Source: Symbiodinium natans (lineage: Eukaryota > Sar > Dinophyceae > Suessiales > Symbiodiniaceae). From it: a DNA stretch of 64,000 nucleotides. Position numbers and translations under genes: made by a program. The stretch spans positions 146,333 through 210,332 of the forward strand of contig CAJNDS010002278.1 of NCBI GenBank assembly GCA_905221605.1, read 5' to 3'. Shown here one piece after another: positions 1-10,040 of the stretch; within the stretch, counting starts at the first letter, position 1, and each line of letters opens with the position of its first letter. The notes under the pieces are model-generated. The model was given only the letters and a program-made list of their open reading frames with translations, was not told where the DNA came from and did no database searches.

Positions 1-60
1 GTCATCAGAGCCCTTAGGGGCACAAGAATTCGTTGCCTGGAAGTATTCCCTTAGTTTAGG

Positions 61-157
61 GTTTAGGGTTTAGGGTTTAGGGTTTAGGGTTTAGGGTTTA
101 GGGTTTAGGGTTTAGGATTTAGGGTTTAGGGTTTAGGGTTTAGGGTTTAGGGTTTAG
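61..157 (+). repeat. TTTAGGG interstitial telomeric array
   Basis: About 13 head-to-tail TTTAGGG units with one TTTAGGA variant. It lies just upstream of candidate exon 179-261. Being followed by unique sequence, it is interstitial and not a chromosome end. Confidence 0.95.
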
Positions 158-178
158 CCTGAGACCTTATGCCTTCAG

Positions 179-261
179 CCACGAGAACGGAATCTGAAAG
201 AGACTTGAGGCTGCCACCATATGCGGGGGGCTTCTTGGCGCTGCGCCTCAATCGCCCAGTT
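179..261 (+). CDS. Candidate exon 1 of a host gene
   Basis: The sequence after GCCTTCAG is open to a GTAGGG donor at 262. With two leading bases it reads TRTESERDLRLPPYAGGFLA and ends in codon phase 0. The following intron starts GTAGGG and continues as a TTTAGGG array. The next candidate exon starts in phase 0, so the two could join in frame. The protein family is not recognised. Confidence 0.5.
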
Positions 262-592
262 GTAGGGTTTAGGGTTTAGGGTTTAGGGTTTAGGGTTTAG
301 GGTTTAGGGTTTAGGGTTTAGGGTTTAGGGTTTAGGGTTTAGGGTTTAGGGTTTAGTGTACCCCTTTTCCTTTGTTTTTGTTTGCTTCAGGGTTCCCTTT
401 GCAAAGTACGCCAACCCAAAAAAAAGGGTGCCCTTTATGTTAATATGGTTATTCGGCTACCAAGGGGGCCGATACATCCCTAAGCGCAAAAATCCCCCTA
501 AACCCTAAACCCTACACCCTAAACCCTAAACCCTAAACCCTAAACCCTAATTATTGTGGTATGGTTGCTGGGCTACCAAGGTGCTTACACAG
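262..592 (+). other. Candidate 331-nt intron with telomeric ends
   Basis: It begins GTAGGG and runs into a TTTAGGG array (264-356). It holds a family B inverted-repeat element (358-460) and a CCCTAAA array (about 497-548), and it ends GCTTACACAG. The two arrays are complementary and could pair, bringing the splice sites together. Confidence 0.5.
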
Positions 593-638
593 CTCATTGA
601 CAAGCATGTTCTGCTGTGCCCGGTTCCCTGGCGCGCTA
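593..638 (+). CDS. Candidate exon 2 of a host gene
   Basis: This 46-nt island after GCTTACACAG reads LIDKHVLLCPVPWRA plus one base. It is closed by donor GTAGGG at 639, which runs into TTTAGGG repeats. Intron 2 then contains the 16-kb retroelement. The function is unknown. Confidence 0.45.
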
Positions 639-705
639 GTAGGGTTTAGGGTTTAGGGTTTAGGGTTTAGGGTTTAGGGTTTATTGGGTAGTTTAGGGTT
701 TATAG

Positions 706-717
706 GGTCTAGAGGGT
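706..717 (+). repeat. Left target-site duplication of the retroelement
   Basis: GGTCTAGAGGGT is identical to 16,703-16,714. Joining the outer flanks at this 12-mer restores a continuous TTTATAGGG/TTTAGGG-type array, as expected of the empty site. Confidence 0.8.
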
Positions 718-734
718 AGGTGTTTCTGCTCAAG
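714..734 (+). other. Spliced-leader-like 5' end of the retroelement
   Basis: Aligned without gaps to the dinoflagellate spliced leader, 14 of 21 positions match, including GTAG and the terminal GCTCAAG. It sits exactly where the element starts. If real, the retrotransposed RNA was trans-spliced and this copy is full length at its 5' end. Confidence 0.5.
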
Positions 735-1142
735 CAACAGTGTTTGGTGGTTCGTGCCCTCGAGCCACTTCTTGCTGTTTTTAGCAAAACCCCAGCGCCC
801 ATTTGTCGGCGCGCTGCAATCGGCCTTGACGGCCCTGCGAGCCACTCTACGTGGCTTTGGTCTGGCTGCCTGGGGGCTGCTGACCTGGCTTCCTCTTGGG
901 GGAGGAAGCGTGTATGCAGCTTGGTGCAGGCTGCATCCGCATCTGTTTGGGCGGTGCTCTGGGCATCTTCCTTGCCGGTGTGCACACCGCGCTCTGGGCA
1001 CCTAGCCCCAACGGCACGCCGACCCCGTTCTCCTGGGTGGCACAGGAGACTTCGGCTCCAAAGAGCCCGTGCAAGGGCCAACCTTCGACGAGGCACTCCC
1101 CGCGCTGGAGACCGTCTGCGACTCCTGGCACATCACGGCAGC
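718..1142 (+). other. Retroelement 5' leader
   Basis: This stretch lies between the element start and the first in-frame ATG of ORF1 at 1,143. The ORF1 frame is open back to 720, but the translation before 1,143 is arginine- and leucine-rich, has no ATG and does not look like protein. I treat it as leader. Confidence 0.5.
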
Positions 1143-2708
1143 ATGCCGCCGAAAGCCAAAGAGGAGAAGACAAAGGGTGGTGGCTCGAAAGGCTCAAAAT
1201 CTTCGTCCCCGACTACCAGTACAATCAAGTTTGTGCCTCCGGCTACAGTCATCTCTGCATTGCAGTCACGTGCTGGCAGACTGCACTCCGCTGTTTTGGC
1301 AACGGACGAAGCCACGGTGACGCGCACCATGGCTCAGGAGGCAAACTTCGTGGCGACCCAGATCGCGCGTGCCTCCAAACGCCTCGAGTCCAACGTGAAG
1401 GCCAAACAGGAATTGGCTGGCTCCGCCTTCGCTTGGTTTGCACGGATGGCCGACCATCTGCTTTATCACCTTGCGGACGTAGAGCGGCAGGGAAAGGAAT
1501 TGGACGTGGACACCACGGAGGCCCTACAGCTCTTGTCGACCCACATAAATCCTCCCGCCTCTGCTGCCACACAGGACCTACTGGGGAAGGCGCAGGACAG
1601 CCTGGGAGCCATATGGGGGCCCCACATGCCCAACGCTGTACAGCAAGCCAGGGATGTCCTGAAGAGCTTGGAGCAACTTGGATCCTTGCCAGGGGCCCAC
1701 CCGCGTCTGGCGACTGTGGGATTAGGTTCGGCAATGCCACAGACGTCTTCGGCTTCTACCTTGACCGGTGCTCCCCCTGGCCTCCCTGGTACGGAGGTCG
1801 TTTCCCCGCCTGCATTGGTTCAGCCATTGCGACCTCTGGCAATGCAACAGAACCGCTGGTCCAAACGCACGACTGCCTGTCCCGCTACGGAGGAGCGCCC
1901 CAGCAAGAGCCCGAGAACAACATCCAAGGAGGCCAACAGGGCTTTGGATGGGCCGCCCCTACCTTCAGCTGCAGCTGCGGTCTTTGGGCCGATCTTGCAT
2001 GGCCTTCACTCAGAAGAGGCAGCCATGGATGCCCCGTGGGCCAAGTTGGCCACAGGATTGACACCACCGCGCGAGACCAAGCCTGCACTATCTACGCTTG
2101 GAGGTCCAGGCGTGGCGGGTATGGCGGAGCCGTCCGAAGCTGCCCTCTCAGACACCATTTCGTTCCAGGCGGCGGAGCACACGGAAATGACGGAGACAGA
2201 GGCAGACTGGGCTGCGTGGCAGGAAAACTGGATCGGGGCTTGGACGTCGACCATCAAGAGCCTTGTGGACACCCACGGACTAGAGACGGTGACGAGTTCC
2301 TCCAACCCCAAGCATGCAACTGTGCTTCCAGATCCTCCCTTGGCAGATCTGGACGAAACCAAGCATCTTCTAGCCTCTGCCATGGAGACGCTCATCACGG
2401 GAGACATGACCAGAGGGCCAGCGATAGCATCTGCTGTGGAAGACCTTCTCCGGGCCTACGAGTGCTTGCGATCCTGCCCGGGCGCTCTGACCAACTGCCC
2501 CAAAGTTTTACTACTCTTGGGGCACATCTTGAGCCAGCGAATCGGGGATGCCTTCTCCTTCAACCCCCAGTCCACAGAGGAGTGGCTATATCCCGAGTTG
2601 GTCCTTGCTCTAGACCCCAGCTTGGCTGTCCGGTTGGGAGGTTCCACTCTACCCGCACAGGCCCAATCTATCCTGCAATCATGCTCGTGCCCCTTTTCTA
2701 TGTCTTGA
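1143..2708 (+). CDS. Retroelement ORF1 protein, 521 aa
   Basis: The first in-frame ATG (1,143) opens a lysine/serine-rich N-terminus (MPPKAKEEKTKGGGSKGSK). A helical stretch (residues about 50-130), a Pro/Ser/Thr-rich middle and another helical C-terminal part follow. In LINEs the first ORF usually encodes an RNA-binding chaperone; no RRM, CCHC knuckle or esterase motif is visible here, so that role rests on position only. Its stop overlaps the ATG of the next frame (2,681) by 28 nt in the -1 frame. The longer plus frame that runs through 896-2,680 is a shadow of this gene. Confidence 0.7.
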   Translation: MPPKAKEEKTKGGGSKGSKSSSPTTSTIKFVPPATVISALQSRAGRLHSAVLATDEATVTRTMAQEANFVATQIARASKRLESNVKAKQELAGSAFAWFARMADHLLYHLADVERQGKELDVDTTEALQLLSTHINPPASAATQDLLGKAQDSLGAIWGPHMPNAVQQARDVLKSLEQLGSLPGAHPRLATVGLGSAMPQTSSASTLTGAPPGLPGTEVVSPPALVQPLRPLAMQQNRWSKRTTACPATEERPSKSPRTTSKEANRALDGPPLPSAAAAVFGPILHGLHSEEAAMDAPWAKLATGLTPPRETKPALSTLGGPGVAGMAEPSEAALSDTISFQAAEHTEMTETEADWAAWQENWIGAWTSTIKSLVDTHGLETVTSSSNPKHATVLPDPPLADLDETKHLLASAMETLITGDMTRGPAIASAVEDLLRAYECLRSCPGALTNCPKVLLLLGHILSQRIGDAFSFNPQSTEEWLYPELVLALDPSLAVRLGGSTLPAQAQSILQSCSCPFSMS

Positions 2709-5700
2709 GGTGCATACTATGGCCAGGCTCATTGAGGTTTGGGACTCGGCTGGGGCTTTTCTGGGTTGGCCTTTTCCTCATCGTTGGCAGGTGCACTCCG
2801 CTTAACTTCGGGCAGTCTATTGGTGTCTGGTGTTGCAGCTTTGCAGTAATGCACGGTGGAGCACGTCTCCTTTGCTCACGCCATCTCAGTCTTGACTGTG
2901 ATGTTGCCAGCTTGATCTTTGGGCTTTGTGGCTTTGGTGCCTGGCTTTCAGGCGATCTATGGACCTGTGCAGTGCTCTACGGGGCCCTTGCATCCGCGTT
3001 CTTTGGGTTTTCAACCATATCTGCCGCTGCACCCATCCGGACCAGTCAGGCTCGCCATCCATGGCATAAGCTGAAGGCTGATCGCAGGTACCATGCATTG
3101 CGATGCAGAGGGCTCATGCTCTGCATCCTGATATGCTCACCTTTAGGCGGTGCATCGCATGGGGTTGAGCAAAGCCGCAACAGTGGGATGGACCAGCCCG
3201 AGCACTGGCGTGAAGAGGTTGGGCCAAAAGGAACGGTGCTGATCAACCCCTTCGTCCTGGCACAAGACCAGTATGATGAGCCCCTTAGCCTAATGCAGGC
3301 TAGCGCCAACGCTCGCGAAGCCGGGCGCAGTGCTATCATGATCCCTAGGGTCCCTCAAATGCGATCAGCCCAAGGACTTCAACCCATAGAAGAGTGCGGT
3401 GCGCGCCCCCTTCTGCTTCAAGAGGTCTGCTTGCCGGCATACCATCGCCGAATCGCCGTCTTCCATGGGGACTTGGTTGAAGGGAGTGAACCTCTTATCT
3501 TTCAAGTTGATAGCCGAGTCTTCCGGCCCCTCCTTGACGCCCAAATCAAGCAGGCTGTGGGGTTGGATGCGATAACCGCTGATCTCCTGGCCATTGTCTC
3601 CGCCTTCCCGGACTTACCTTTAGAGCAGTATGTCTTGAGGCCCGCTAGGTTGCCCTGGTTCCTCCAGAACGTTCCGATCCGGAATGTTGGCACAAGTGTT
3701 TCCTTTCAGGTTCTGCAACTCGCCCGGGATGACTACTGCCACGATATTATCGCTGCCGTTGCTCGAAGGCTACATCTCCCAGTCATCCCTGAAGCTGAGA
3801 TGTGCACCTGCGCGCCGGGTCATTTCGTTGCGGATTCACAACCCTTGATGCACCCCCAATGTGACACTATTACATGGCAGTCAGGAGCTTCTCCTGGGGA
3901 TCGGGTCTCTCACCCTGCGACTCCCTCGACCGCGCGGAGCATGGAGCTTGAGGCCGGCACTTCAGGGGGGAATAGTCCGCGGGCCCATGCGGCTGTTATA
4001 ACCCCTAATGGGTTAATTCATGCCGAACTGCCAGCCTTTCGCCCCGATCCTGACTGTATCCGCATCCTACGGGCGCAGTTCCCCGAGCTTCTGACACTTC
4101 ATGTCCGGCGACTGCGCTTCCCACTGGCAGGTCTACCAGTAACCCAATTTCTGGCCCACGACCAGTCAGATGTTGGGATGCACACACTTGTCGCCGACTT
4201 GAGAGACAGTGATTTGGGCTTGCTCGCCGTGTCTGTGCCCAGATTCACCACATGCAGGACCTTAGTAGAAGCGGTGACCAGAGTGCACGCTCGAATTTTA
4301 GATGAAGAGGCAATCTTGCGGGAAGTTGATGCGGGAGGACAGGCCTGCTTCCTTCACGACCATGCTGCTCGCCCACATGTTCTACTCGACCTGGAGCCCT
4401 TTGATGTCTTTCGGCTGCATGTTATGAGCCAGGGACAAGACCTCCCGGACGAGCGAGGGGTGGCCCCACGGCGATCCACGAGCAGGCTGCCGCTTCTTGG
4501 CGCACTGGCCTGCCCGGCGCAGCTCCGCCTGTGGTGTCTCTTGACTTTGGTGTGGGATGGACCTCTTCTGGTGCATGCGGCGCGAGCCTCTAGCGCGCCC
4601 CCGCACAGAGCTGACCGGAGAGTTCGAGCTCCTGTACCTATGATGGCCTTTCCTTCGCAGGCATCTCAGGCAACTCATGCTGCCATACAGTCGGAGCTCC
4701 TCTCAGCTGGTCGTCTCCTCACCCCCAACCTCAGTCCTAGTCTGCTAGGGTCTGAAGACCCCCGAATTGTTACCTTCAAGGTTTGGTTTCCTGAAGGCTC
4801 CTTTTTCCGGCAATACCTAGTGGGACTCAGTTGGGATGATATCAGAGCGGGCCTTCTTGGTGTGTCCCTGGTGCGAGACAGGGCTTGTCTACTACCTGTT
4901 ATGGCGCCCCCCGACCATACTGCGGTCCACCTGGTCGCAACCTCCTGCAACATCCTTCACAGCACCATCCTTGTCCGCTATCATGATGTGTGGACCTGTC
5001 TCGATGTTGATTGGCGCAATCCTGCGAATGCCATCTTCGAGTGGGGGATGGCCCGGGATGGGCACCAGTGTGTGCGGATTGACTGCGCACATCGCGGCAA
5101 ACTCAGGCACGGTGATGTATGTGTCTTAGTGCCTAACTATGCTGCGTTGGACCCACCTCTTCTGGACGTGAGCACACACTCCCTCGTTATGCCGCGGGGA
5201 TGTTCTTGGCAACAAGGGTCTCGTCAGCAAGTGTTTCCCTTAATCCAGCCTGCTCAGCCACATCTTTGGCTTCCCCGAATGTATGGTGTCAGTGCGCGGG
5301 AAACGGCTGCTAACATGCTCACTCGGGCCCTACCGGCTACGGCTGACTCACTGACCTTGCTGGATGTTCCGCCGCAGCTAATGGGACTCCCTGGTCCTAT
5401 TCTTCTGGCGTCTACCCGCGGTGCCATTTGCACTCTTGTCTGGTTGCACGATTCCCACGAGGGGCCGCAGCTAGGTGCTGCCTTCGCAGTCACAGGTATC
5501 TTCCCTAATCGAGACGACCTGCTCCGGGCCCTTCAATGTTTACCGGGTGAAGCCGCTACACTATGGCATCAGGTAGAGGCTGCACACCTTGAGTGGCGTT
5601 ACTCACAAACTATCTCCCTCGCGGATAGCAATGCTGTCGTCGCTGAGGTTGTGGTCGCTACAGCCAACATGCGAGCTGCACTCACGGTGACTGGAGGAGA

Positions 5701-6880
5701 ATCCCTATCGTCCGAGACCCAGCCTTCACAGTTCAGGCCGGGAACCCAGTCTGTGGATGGACAGCTCTCCTCCTTGAGCTCAGGAGAACATGACCCATGC
5801 GTGGCGGCCCCTGGGATGCAGGCTCCTGGCACTCTGCGAGTAGTCTACTGTTCAGGCCTCCAAATCTCTTGTGTTGTGCCGTGCGACGCCCGATACATTC
5901 CATGGGGTCTCATTGTCGGCGACCAGATTTTCACCTCCTGCACACCACAGGTTGCCTGGGCTGAAATCGCTACTGTTGCTGGCGTCTCGGTCTTGGCCCT
6001 TCAGGGCGCTGCAGTCAGTGTGGAAGGGGTCTTCTGGCATTGGCCAGACGAGCCCTCCGGCTTGCGATTTGCATGTGGGCTCTTCATTCCCGGAGGTCTT
6101 TCAGTCCCCACACACACTGATTGCCACACTATTATTGCGCCTCTTCACCGGCCTTACTCTGCACCGGGTCACTCAGCTGACCCCCACCCTGCAGTGTCGA
6201 GCTGTACCTGTCGCCCCTGGGTCAGGATGTTCTATATTGGGAACCTTCTGTCCGCGTCCTTGTGTAGCCACCGGCCCCTGTTTTTACCTGTCCTTTTAGG
6301 TATCTTGACTGCAGGGATGCACTCTGAAGCCCCCCCCGACCAAACCGAGGGACAGACTCGCGCCGGAGCCGCTGAGGCGTCCTCCATGCAGCTTCAGGAG
6401 CGACCTCTGGTGCGCCCTAGAGTGCAGTCCCTATGTGTGCCGTCACCAGCCTTTCTTTCCATGACAGACCTGGTTGCCTGCCTTAGCGACGCAGCAGCTG
6501 TGAACACCGTTGTGCGTATATGGAGGCCATGTTGCGGACCGGCTGCGATAGGCCTGTCCCATGCCCTGACTGAGGCACACGTTCTCGACTGGCTCAAAGC
6601 ACAAGGTCGGACAGTTTTCAGGATCCCCTTGACTTTGTGTGTGCCCCGCCAGCTTCTGGGTGTTGGTGGATTGTGCGCGAGCCGGGCCGCCGGGAATACC
6701 TCCGACCAGTCGCGTTGTCACAGATGGGAGTACCTGCAACGATCCAACCTAATGGCTCTGCTTGCTCGCTTGTGGCTGACTACCGACATTCTAGCAATAA
6801 TGCCTTGCCGGTTGGAGCACGAGCTAGAGTCGGTGCGAGTATCCCAGACCTGTTTGGTCTTCTCACTAGCACCGGGCTGA
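2681..6880 (+). CDS. Retroelement ORF2, first part: large protein with hydrophobic segments
   Basis: ATG 2,681 gives a very hydrophobic N-terminus (MLVPLFYVLRCILW, then LGLFWVGLFLIVG). Further hydrophobic segments include CPAQLRLWCLLTLVW and LFLPVLLGILTAG. Recognisable internal boxes are LRHGD at 5,102-5,116 and LLDVPP near 5.36 kb; similar boxes recur downstream. No enzyme motif was found. The frame stays open to 6,880, but the protein-like reading moves to the next frame at about 6.60-6.64 kb, so the tail is probably shadow. The family is unknown to me. Confidence 0.6.
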   Translation: MLVPLFYVLRCILWPGSLRFGTRLGLFWVGLFLIVGRCTPLNFGQSIGVWCCSFAVMHGGARLLCSRHLSLDCDVASLIFGLCGFGAWLSGDLWTCAVLYGALASAFFGFSTISAAAPIRTSQARHPWHKLKADRRYHALRCRGLMLCILICSPLGGASHGVEQSRNSGMDQPEHWREEVGPKGTVLINPFVLAQDQYDEPLSLMQASANAREAGRSAIMIPRVPQMRSAQGLQPIEECGARPLLLQEVCLPAYHRRIAVFHGDLVEGSEPLIFQVDSRVFRPLLDAQIKQAVGLDAITADLLAIVSAFPDLPLEQYVLRPARLPWFLQNVPIRNVGTSVSFQVLQLARDDYCHDIIAAVARRLHLPVIPEAEMCTCAPGHFVADSQPLMHPQCDTITWQSGASPGDRVSHPATPSTARSMELEAGTSGGNSPRAHAAVITPNGLIHAELPAFRPDPDCIRILRAQFPELLTLHVRRLRFPLAGLPVTQFLAHDQSDVGMHTLVADLRDSDLGLLAVSVPRFTTCRTLVEAVTRVHARILDEEAILREVDAGGQACFLHDHAARPHVLLDLEPFDVFRLHVMSQGQDLPDERGVAPRRSTSRLPLLGALACPAQLRLWCLLTLVWDGPLLVHAARASSAPPHRADRRVRAPVPMMAFPSQASQATHAAIQSELLSAGRLLTPNLSPSLLGSEDPRIVTFKVWFPEGSFFRQYLVGLSWDDIRAGLLGVSLVRDRACLLPVMAPPDHTAVHLVATSCNILHSTILVRYHDVWTCLDVDWRNPANAIFEWGMARDGHQCVRIDCAHRGKLRHGDVCVLVPNYAALDPPLLDVSTHSLVMPRGCSWQQGSRQQVFPLIQPAQPHLWLPRMYGVSARETAANMLTRALPATADSLTLLDVPPQLMGLPGPILLASTRGAICTLVWLHDSHEGPQLGAAFAVTGIFPNRDDLLRALQCLPGEAATLWHQVEAAHLEWRYSQTISLADSNAVVAEVVVATANMRAALTVTGGESLSSETQPSQFRPGTQSVDGQLSSLSSGEHDPCVAAPGMQAPGTLRVVYCSGLQISCVVPCDARYIPWGLIVGDQIFTSCTPQVAWAEIATVAGVSVLALQGAAVSVEGVFWHWPDEPSGLRFACGLFIPGGLSVPTHTDCHTIIAPLHRPYSAPGHSADPHPAVSSCTCRPWVRMFYIGNLLSASLCSHRPLFLPVLLGILTAGMHSEAPPDQTEGQTRAGAAEASSMQLQERPLVRPRVQSLCVPSPAFLSMTDLVACLSDAAAVNTVVRIWRPCCGPAAIGLSHALTEAHVLDWLKAQGRTVFRIPLTLCVPRQLLGVGGLCASRAAGNTSDQSRCHRWEYLQRSNLMALLARLWLTTDILAIMPCRLEHELESVRVSQTCLVFSLAPG

Positions 6881-9306
6881 TATGGGTGTCAAACTCTGTC
6901 CAGCCGCAGTTTCGCCTCCTTTGGATCGGCCTGTTTCTTGCACTCGGAGTCGCGGCCCAGCCTCAGCCTACCTCCACGCCCATCAGGGTATGGACTTTTG
7001 GTGTTCCCACTCCTGTGGATCTGCCACGTGAGACACGCACCGTCACGGATGCTCGCCTGGCTATCATCAGAGCTCACTCTCCGGTCAGGTTGGAGAATGA
7101 CGGTCGACTCTTTCAGGTCCTCCCCACCTTGCATCACAACATTAATCACTGGATCTATGTCCCCAGAGGCCGAGCAGCTACTAACATCTTCATCGTGTGC
7201 ATGTGGCAGGATCGAGCGGCCGTTTTCGAAAGTAAGGCTAATCCCTTGGACTGGGACGCCCTTATGCAATGGGCTGTTGCCACTTTCACTTTGCAGCCAG
7301 TCATGCCTCAACGATTCTGTTTGGTCCGCGACCGACAGATACTCCGGTACGGCTCATCCCTCACAGGACTGCGGCATGGCCAACTTTTCGCTATAGGAAT
7401 GAACTTCGACCAGCAAGGCCCAGTCATGTACCTGACCCCTTGGGAAGAGGAGGAGGAGTTGCCGGTTTATACACGCAGTGATTGGGGTGGGCCCCTTAAT
7501 GCCGGTCCAGCAGGACAGAGGCCGCATCAGCTGCCGGCTGGCACTGCCAGCGCGTCAACGATGCACACGGCTCTCGCTGCTGAAGCGGGATCGGCTCCGG
7601 TTGCTCTCGACCATGTCATGGAAACCTGCGATGTAGCCTGCCAAACACCTATCTCCCTCAGTCCTAATGACACCTCTCTCCTAGCTTGGGAGGCAGCTAC
7701 GCATCAGTTAGGTGAAACCCTTCGGCTGTTGCGTAGCATCGCCGGCAACCAGGGGCACAGGGTTGCTACGACCACCTCTTCGATGCCTGCTAGGCCCTCC
7801 AGCGAACCCGGGCTGGTTGCGGCGTCCGCAAGCAGCACGGCTAGGATTGCAGATGTCAGTGTGTGGGCTGTCGGGTTTTGGAGCGCTGCTGGCCTTGCTA
7901 GGTTTTGCCGGCCAGCGCTGTGGATCACCTTGCTCCTTTCGGTCTACGGAATGCATACTGAGATGAACCCCACGGACACCGACATTCCTCCCCACCCGGT
8001 CCTTGCCAGGGCCGATCACTATGTGTCAGTGTACGGGAGCGTGCCTGACTTCGCCATCCCCACGTATGGAGACTGCATCTCACTTGCGGTCCGGCAGGCG
8101 ACACCGTCGCAATACGGCCTCTTGCAGGCACACCTTTCTCCCACTTGGCAAGCGCGGCAGGCTGGGCGCATAACTCTGCTACCTGATTGTCCGGCCCGCA
8201 CCGCGGCCCGGTTTTACATTTACCACCCTGGCTGCCTGCGACGCCCGGTGACAGGACGCCTTCTCATGTCACCAGATTGCCTACATGTCATGCTAGCGGT
8301 CTGCAGCCAGTGGGCCACACGAGAGGGTCTTGCTCCGATTGTCCCAGTCCATCCACAGCCTGACCGATCGGCTGTTCACCTCATCACCAGCGCACCGCGG
8401 GAGGATCAGGTACATGTGCTCCTTTGGTCACCTAGGCTCTCTGTGCCGAGCGTGCTGTCAAGACGTATTGAGGCCAGGGAGCTAGCAGCATTCTCCATGG
8501 GGACTCAAACAGGCACTGTCCTTCCGCCAGTGGGGGCTGCTCATGCCGGACAGATTGTCCTCCGAGATGGAGACTGCTTGCCCTTTTGGGCCGCTGAAGC
8601 GTCGGCCGCTGGTAGCCGAGCTCGTGGGACGTCGCCCGGGCACCCCGTTGCACTCTGGCTCGCGGCCTGGACCCTTCGATCCGAAACCAGATACTTGCCG
8701 GTGGCAATCATCGCCTCCTTGGTGACCTCTGTCAAGGCCATGCAGGCCACTAATGCCCGCTCAGAAACCCCCCTGCACATGAGCTGCCACATGCACGGGA
8801 ATACCAGAGGCCTCCCGGCCACACGTGTTGGGACTGGAGCACCGCTGGAGCCGGATGATATCCGATATGGGCCGCCAACAGCTGTGACGCACATACTATG
8901 GCGGGGGGGGGACATCATGACGTGCTTACGCATGTGCTCTTGCACCACCGTGGACGTCGCTGAAACAGCTCTCCTCATGGATGTTCCCCCGGCACTGGGG
9001 GCCTCTCTGCAGCTGGACCCGATTCCACCGAGAATCACAGCCGTCCACTGGCAGATCTATTCGACCTCTAGCTCCGCTTCTGCTCCACCCCTCCTCGCCT
9101 TTGCTTTTGCCCTGGTAGCTGTCTTTTCCCCTAGGTGGACGCAGAGCGCTGCCTGGTTATCCACAGCGGCAGTGATGACAGTGGGCTTGCTGTGCCACGC
9201 CGCCGCATTAGCATCCAACCACACACACGCCCACAAGGCCGCAGCCTGGAGTGCCGCGAGTTCTGCGGCATACGAGAGGAGCCCAGGAGCAACTGACCAA
9301 TGTTGA
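6637..9306 (+). pseudogene. Retroelement ORF2, second part, cut by inversion
   Basis: It continues the membrane-type protein after a -1 frame change near 6.6 kb. Hydrophobic stretches (RLLWIGLFLALGVAA; PALWITLLLSVYG) alternate with soluble segments carrying LRHGQ (7,369-7,383) and LRDGD (8,560-8,574). An LLMDVPP box near 8.97 kb matches LLDVPP of the first part. Real sequence ends at the inversion breakpoint (about 9,115-9,121); beyond it the frame is only the antisense of the RNase H. If the inverted block is placed back, this frame ends 19 nt after the ATG of the next ORF. Confidence 0.6.
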
Positions 9307-10040
9307 CACACTGCACCGTGCTCCCAGCCAAGCCGATACCATTGCCCCGCATGCCACCCCCAGGCAACAAAGGCCCACGCGCCAGATTGCAGGCCAGTGC
9401 CATCAGTGGAGATAAGAACCTGCTCAGGAACGCCATAGGTCCAAGTCGGGTACGCATACCAAGCTTGCTGCAGCTTCCAGGGCACTCGTAAGGGCAGGGA
9501 TGTGGGGAGGTCTTCTGCCAGCCAAAACTCATATAATTTCTCCTGCAGCTGGCCAGCTGGGGTGATGTTAGCTTCCCAGCGCGAACTAGAGTGCCGTCGC
9601 CAAACGGGAGCCCCATGCGGACGGAGGTAGCACAGTCGAAGGGCGCTTCTGGCGATGGCCTGTGTGGCAGAGGTCGGGCATGTTGGAGCCAAGCTCCTCG
9701 AGTCAGCATGTGAGCCCGAACAGGGCTTGGGCCATCGGTCAAGTGCGGGCTCATCTCGCAACTCGGAGCCTGGAGCCAAGGTGTTGGCCGGAGCGTTGCT
9801 TAGGCCGTATGCGACCCAAAGAAACATGAGGGGGGCACGAGGGGCCATCCCATCCAAGCAACAGCCCCAACATCCCCAGAGGGTCAGAAGCAATGTCCAG
9901 ATGGGCCGGAGAGGAATAGAACGGCTCTCCGGGACACGGGGCGTAAGCACATCACCGTCCCGCAGAAGGACATCAGAGGGATCCATGTTGGCGGTACCGC
10001 GAACGACATAGGTGGGTGGCGGTGAGGGCTCCCGTTCCAT
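9057..10040 (-). pseudogene. Retroelement ORF2 end plus RNase H N-terminal half
   Basis: Read from 10,040 down: LRDGD box (about 9,951-9,965), a hydrophobic segment (IWTLLLTLWGCWGCCLDG), then an RNase H fold. Visible catalytic residues are Asp in STDGTG (9,402-9,404), Glu in AAELAALQA (9,261-9,263) and Asp in AAVDNQAAL (9,159-9,161). The fourth acidic residue is missing; it lies at 12,290 on the other strand. Residues coded below about 9,115 (lysine/arginine-rich) belong to the other side of the breakpoint. Confidence 0.75.

Noticed and set aside
1-357. True chromosome end
   Set aside because: The TTTAGGG runs are short, interrupted by unique and coding-like sequence, and the same arrays occur everywhere in both orientations.
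2531-2541. CTTGAGCCA as an antisense spliced-leader piece
   Set aside because: Only nine bases match and it lies inside the ORF1 coding frame.
896-2680. Front part of a 1,994-codon plus frame as protein
   Set aside because: It begins at a non-ATG codon, and its first 595 codons overlap ORF1, whose reading is far more protein-like; only the part after ATG 2,681 is kept.
2690-2700. CCCCTTTT as a -1 ribosomal slippery site between ORF1 and ORF2
   Set aside because: It does not fit X XXY YYZ in the ORF1 frame; overlapping stop/start explains the layout as well.
9122-9306. Plus-strand continuation of ORF2 past 9.12 kb
   Set aside because: It is the antisense of the RNase H; the hydrophobic look of 9,085-9,120 is real up to the breakpoint only.
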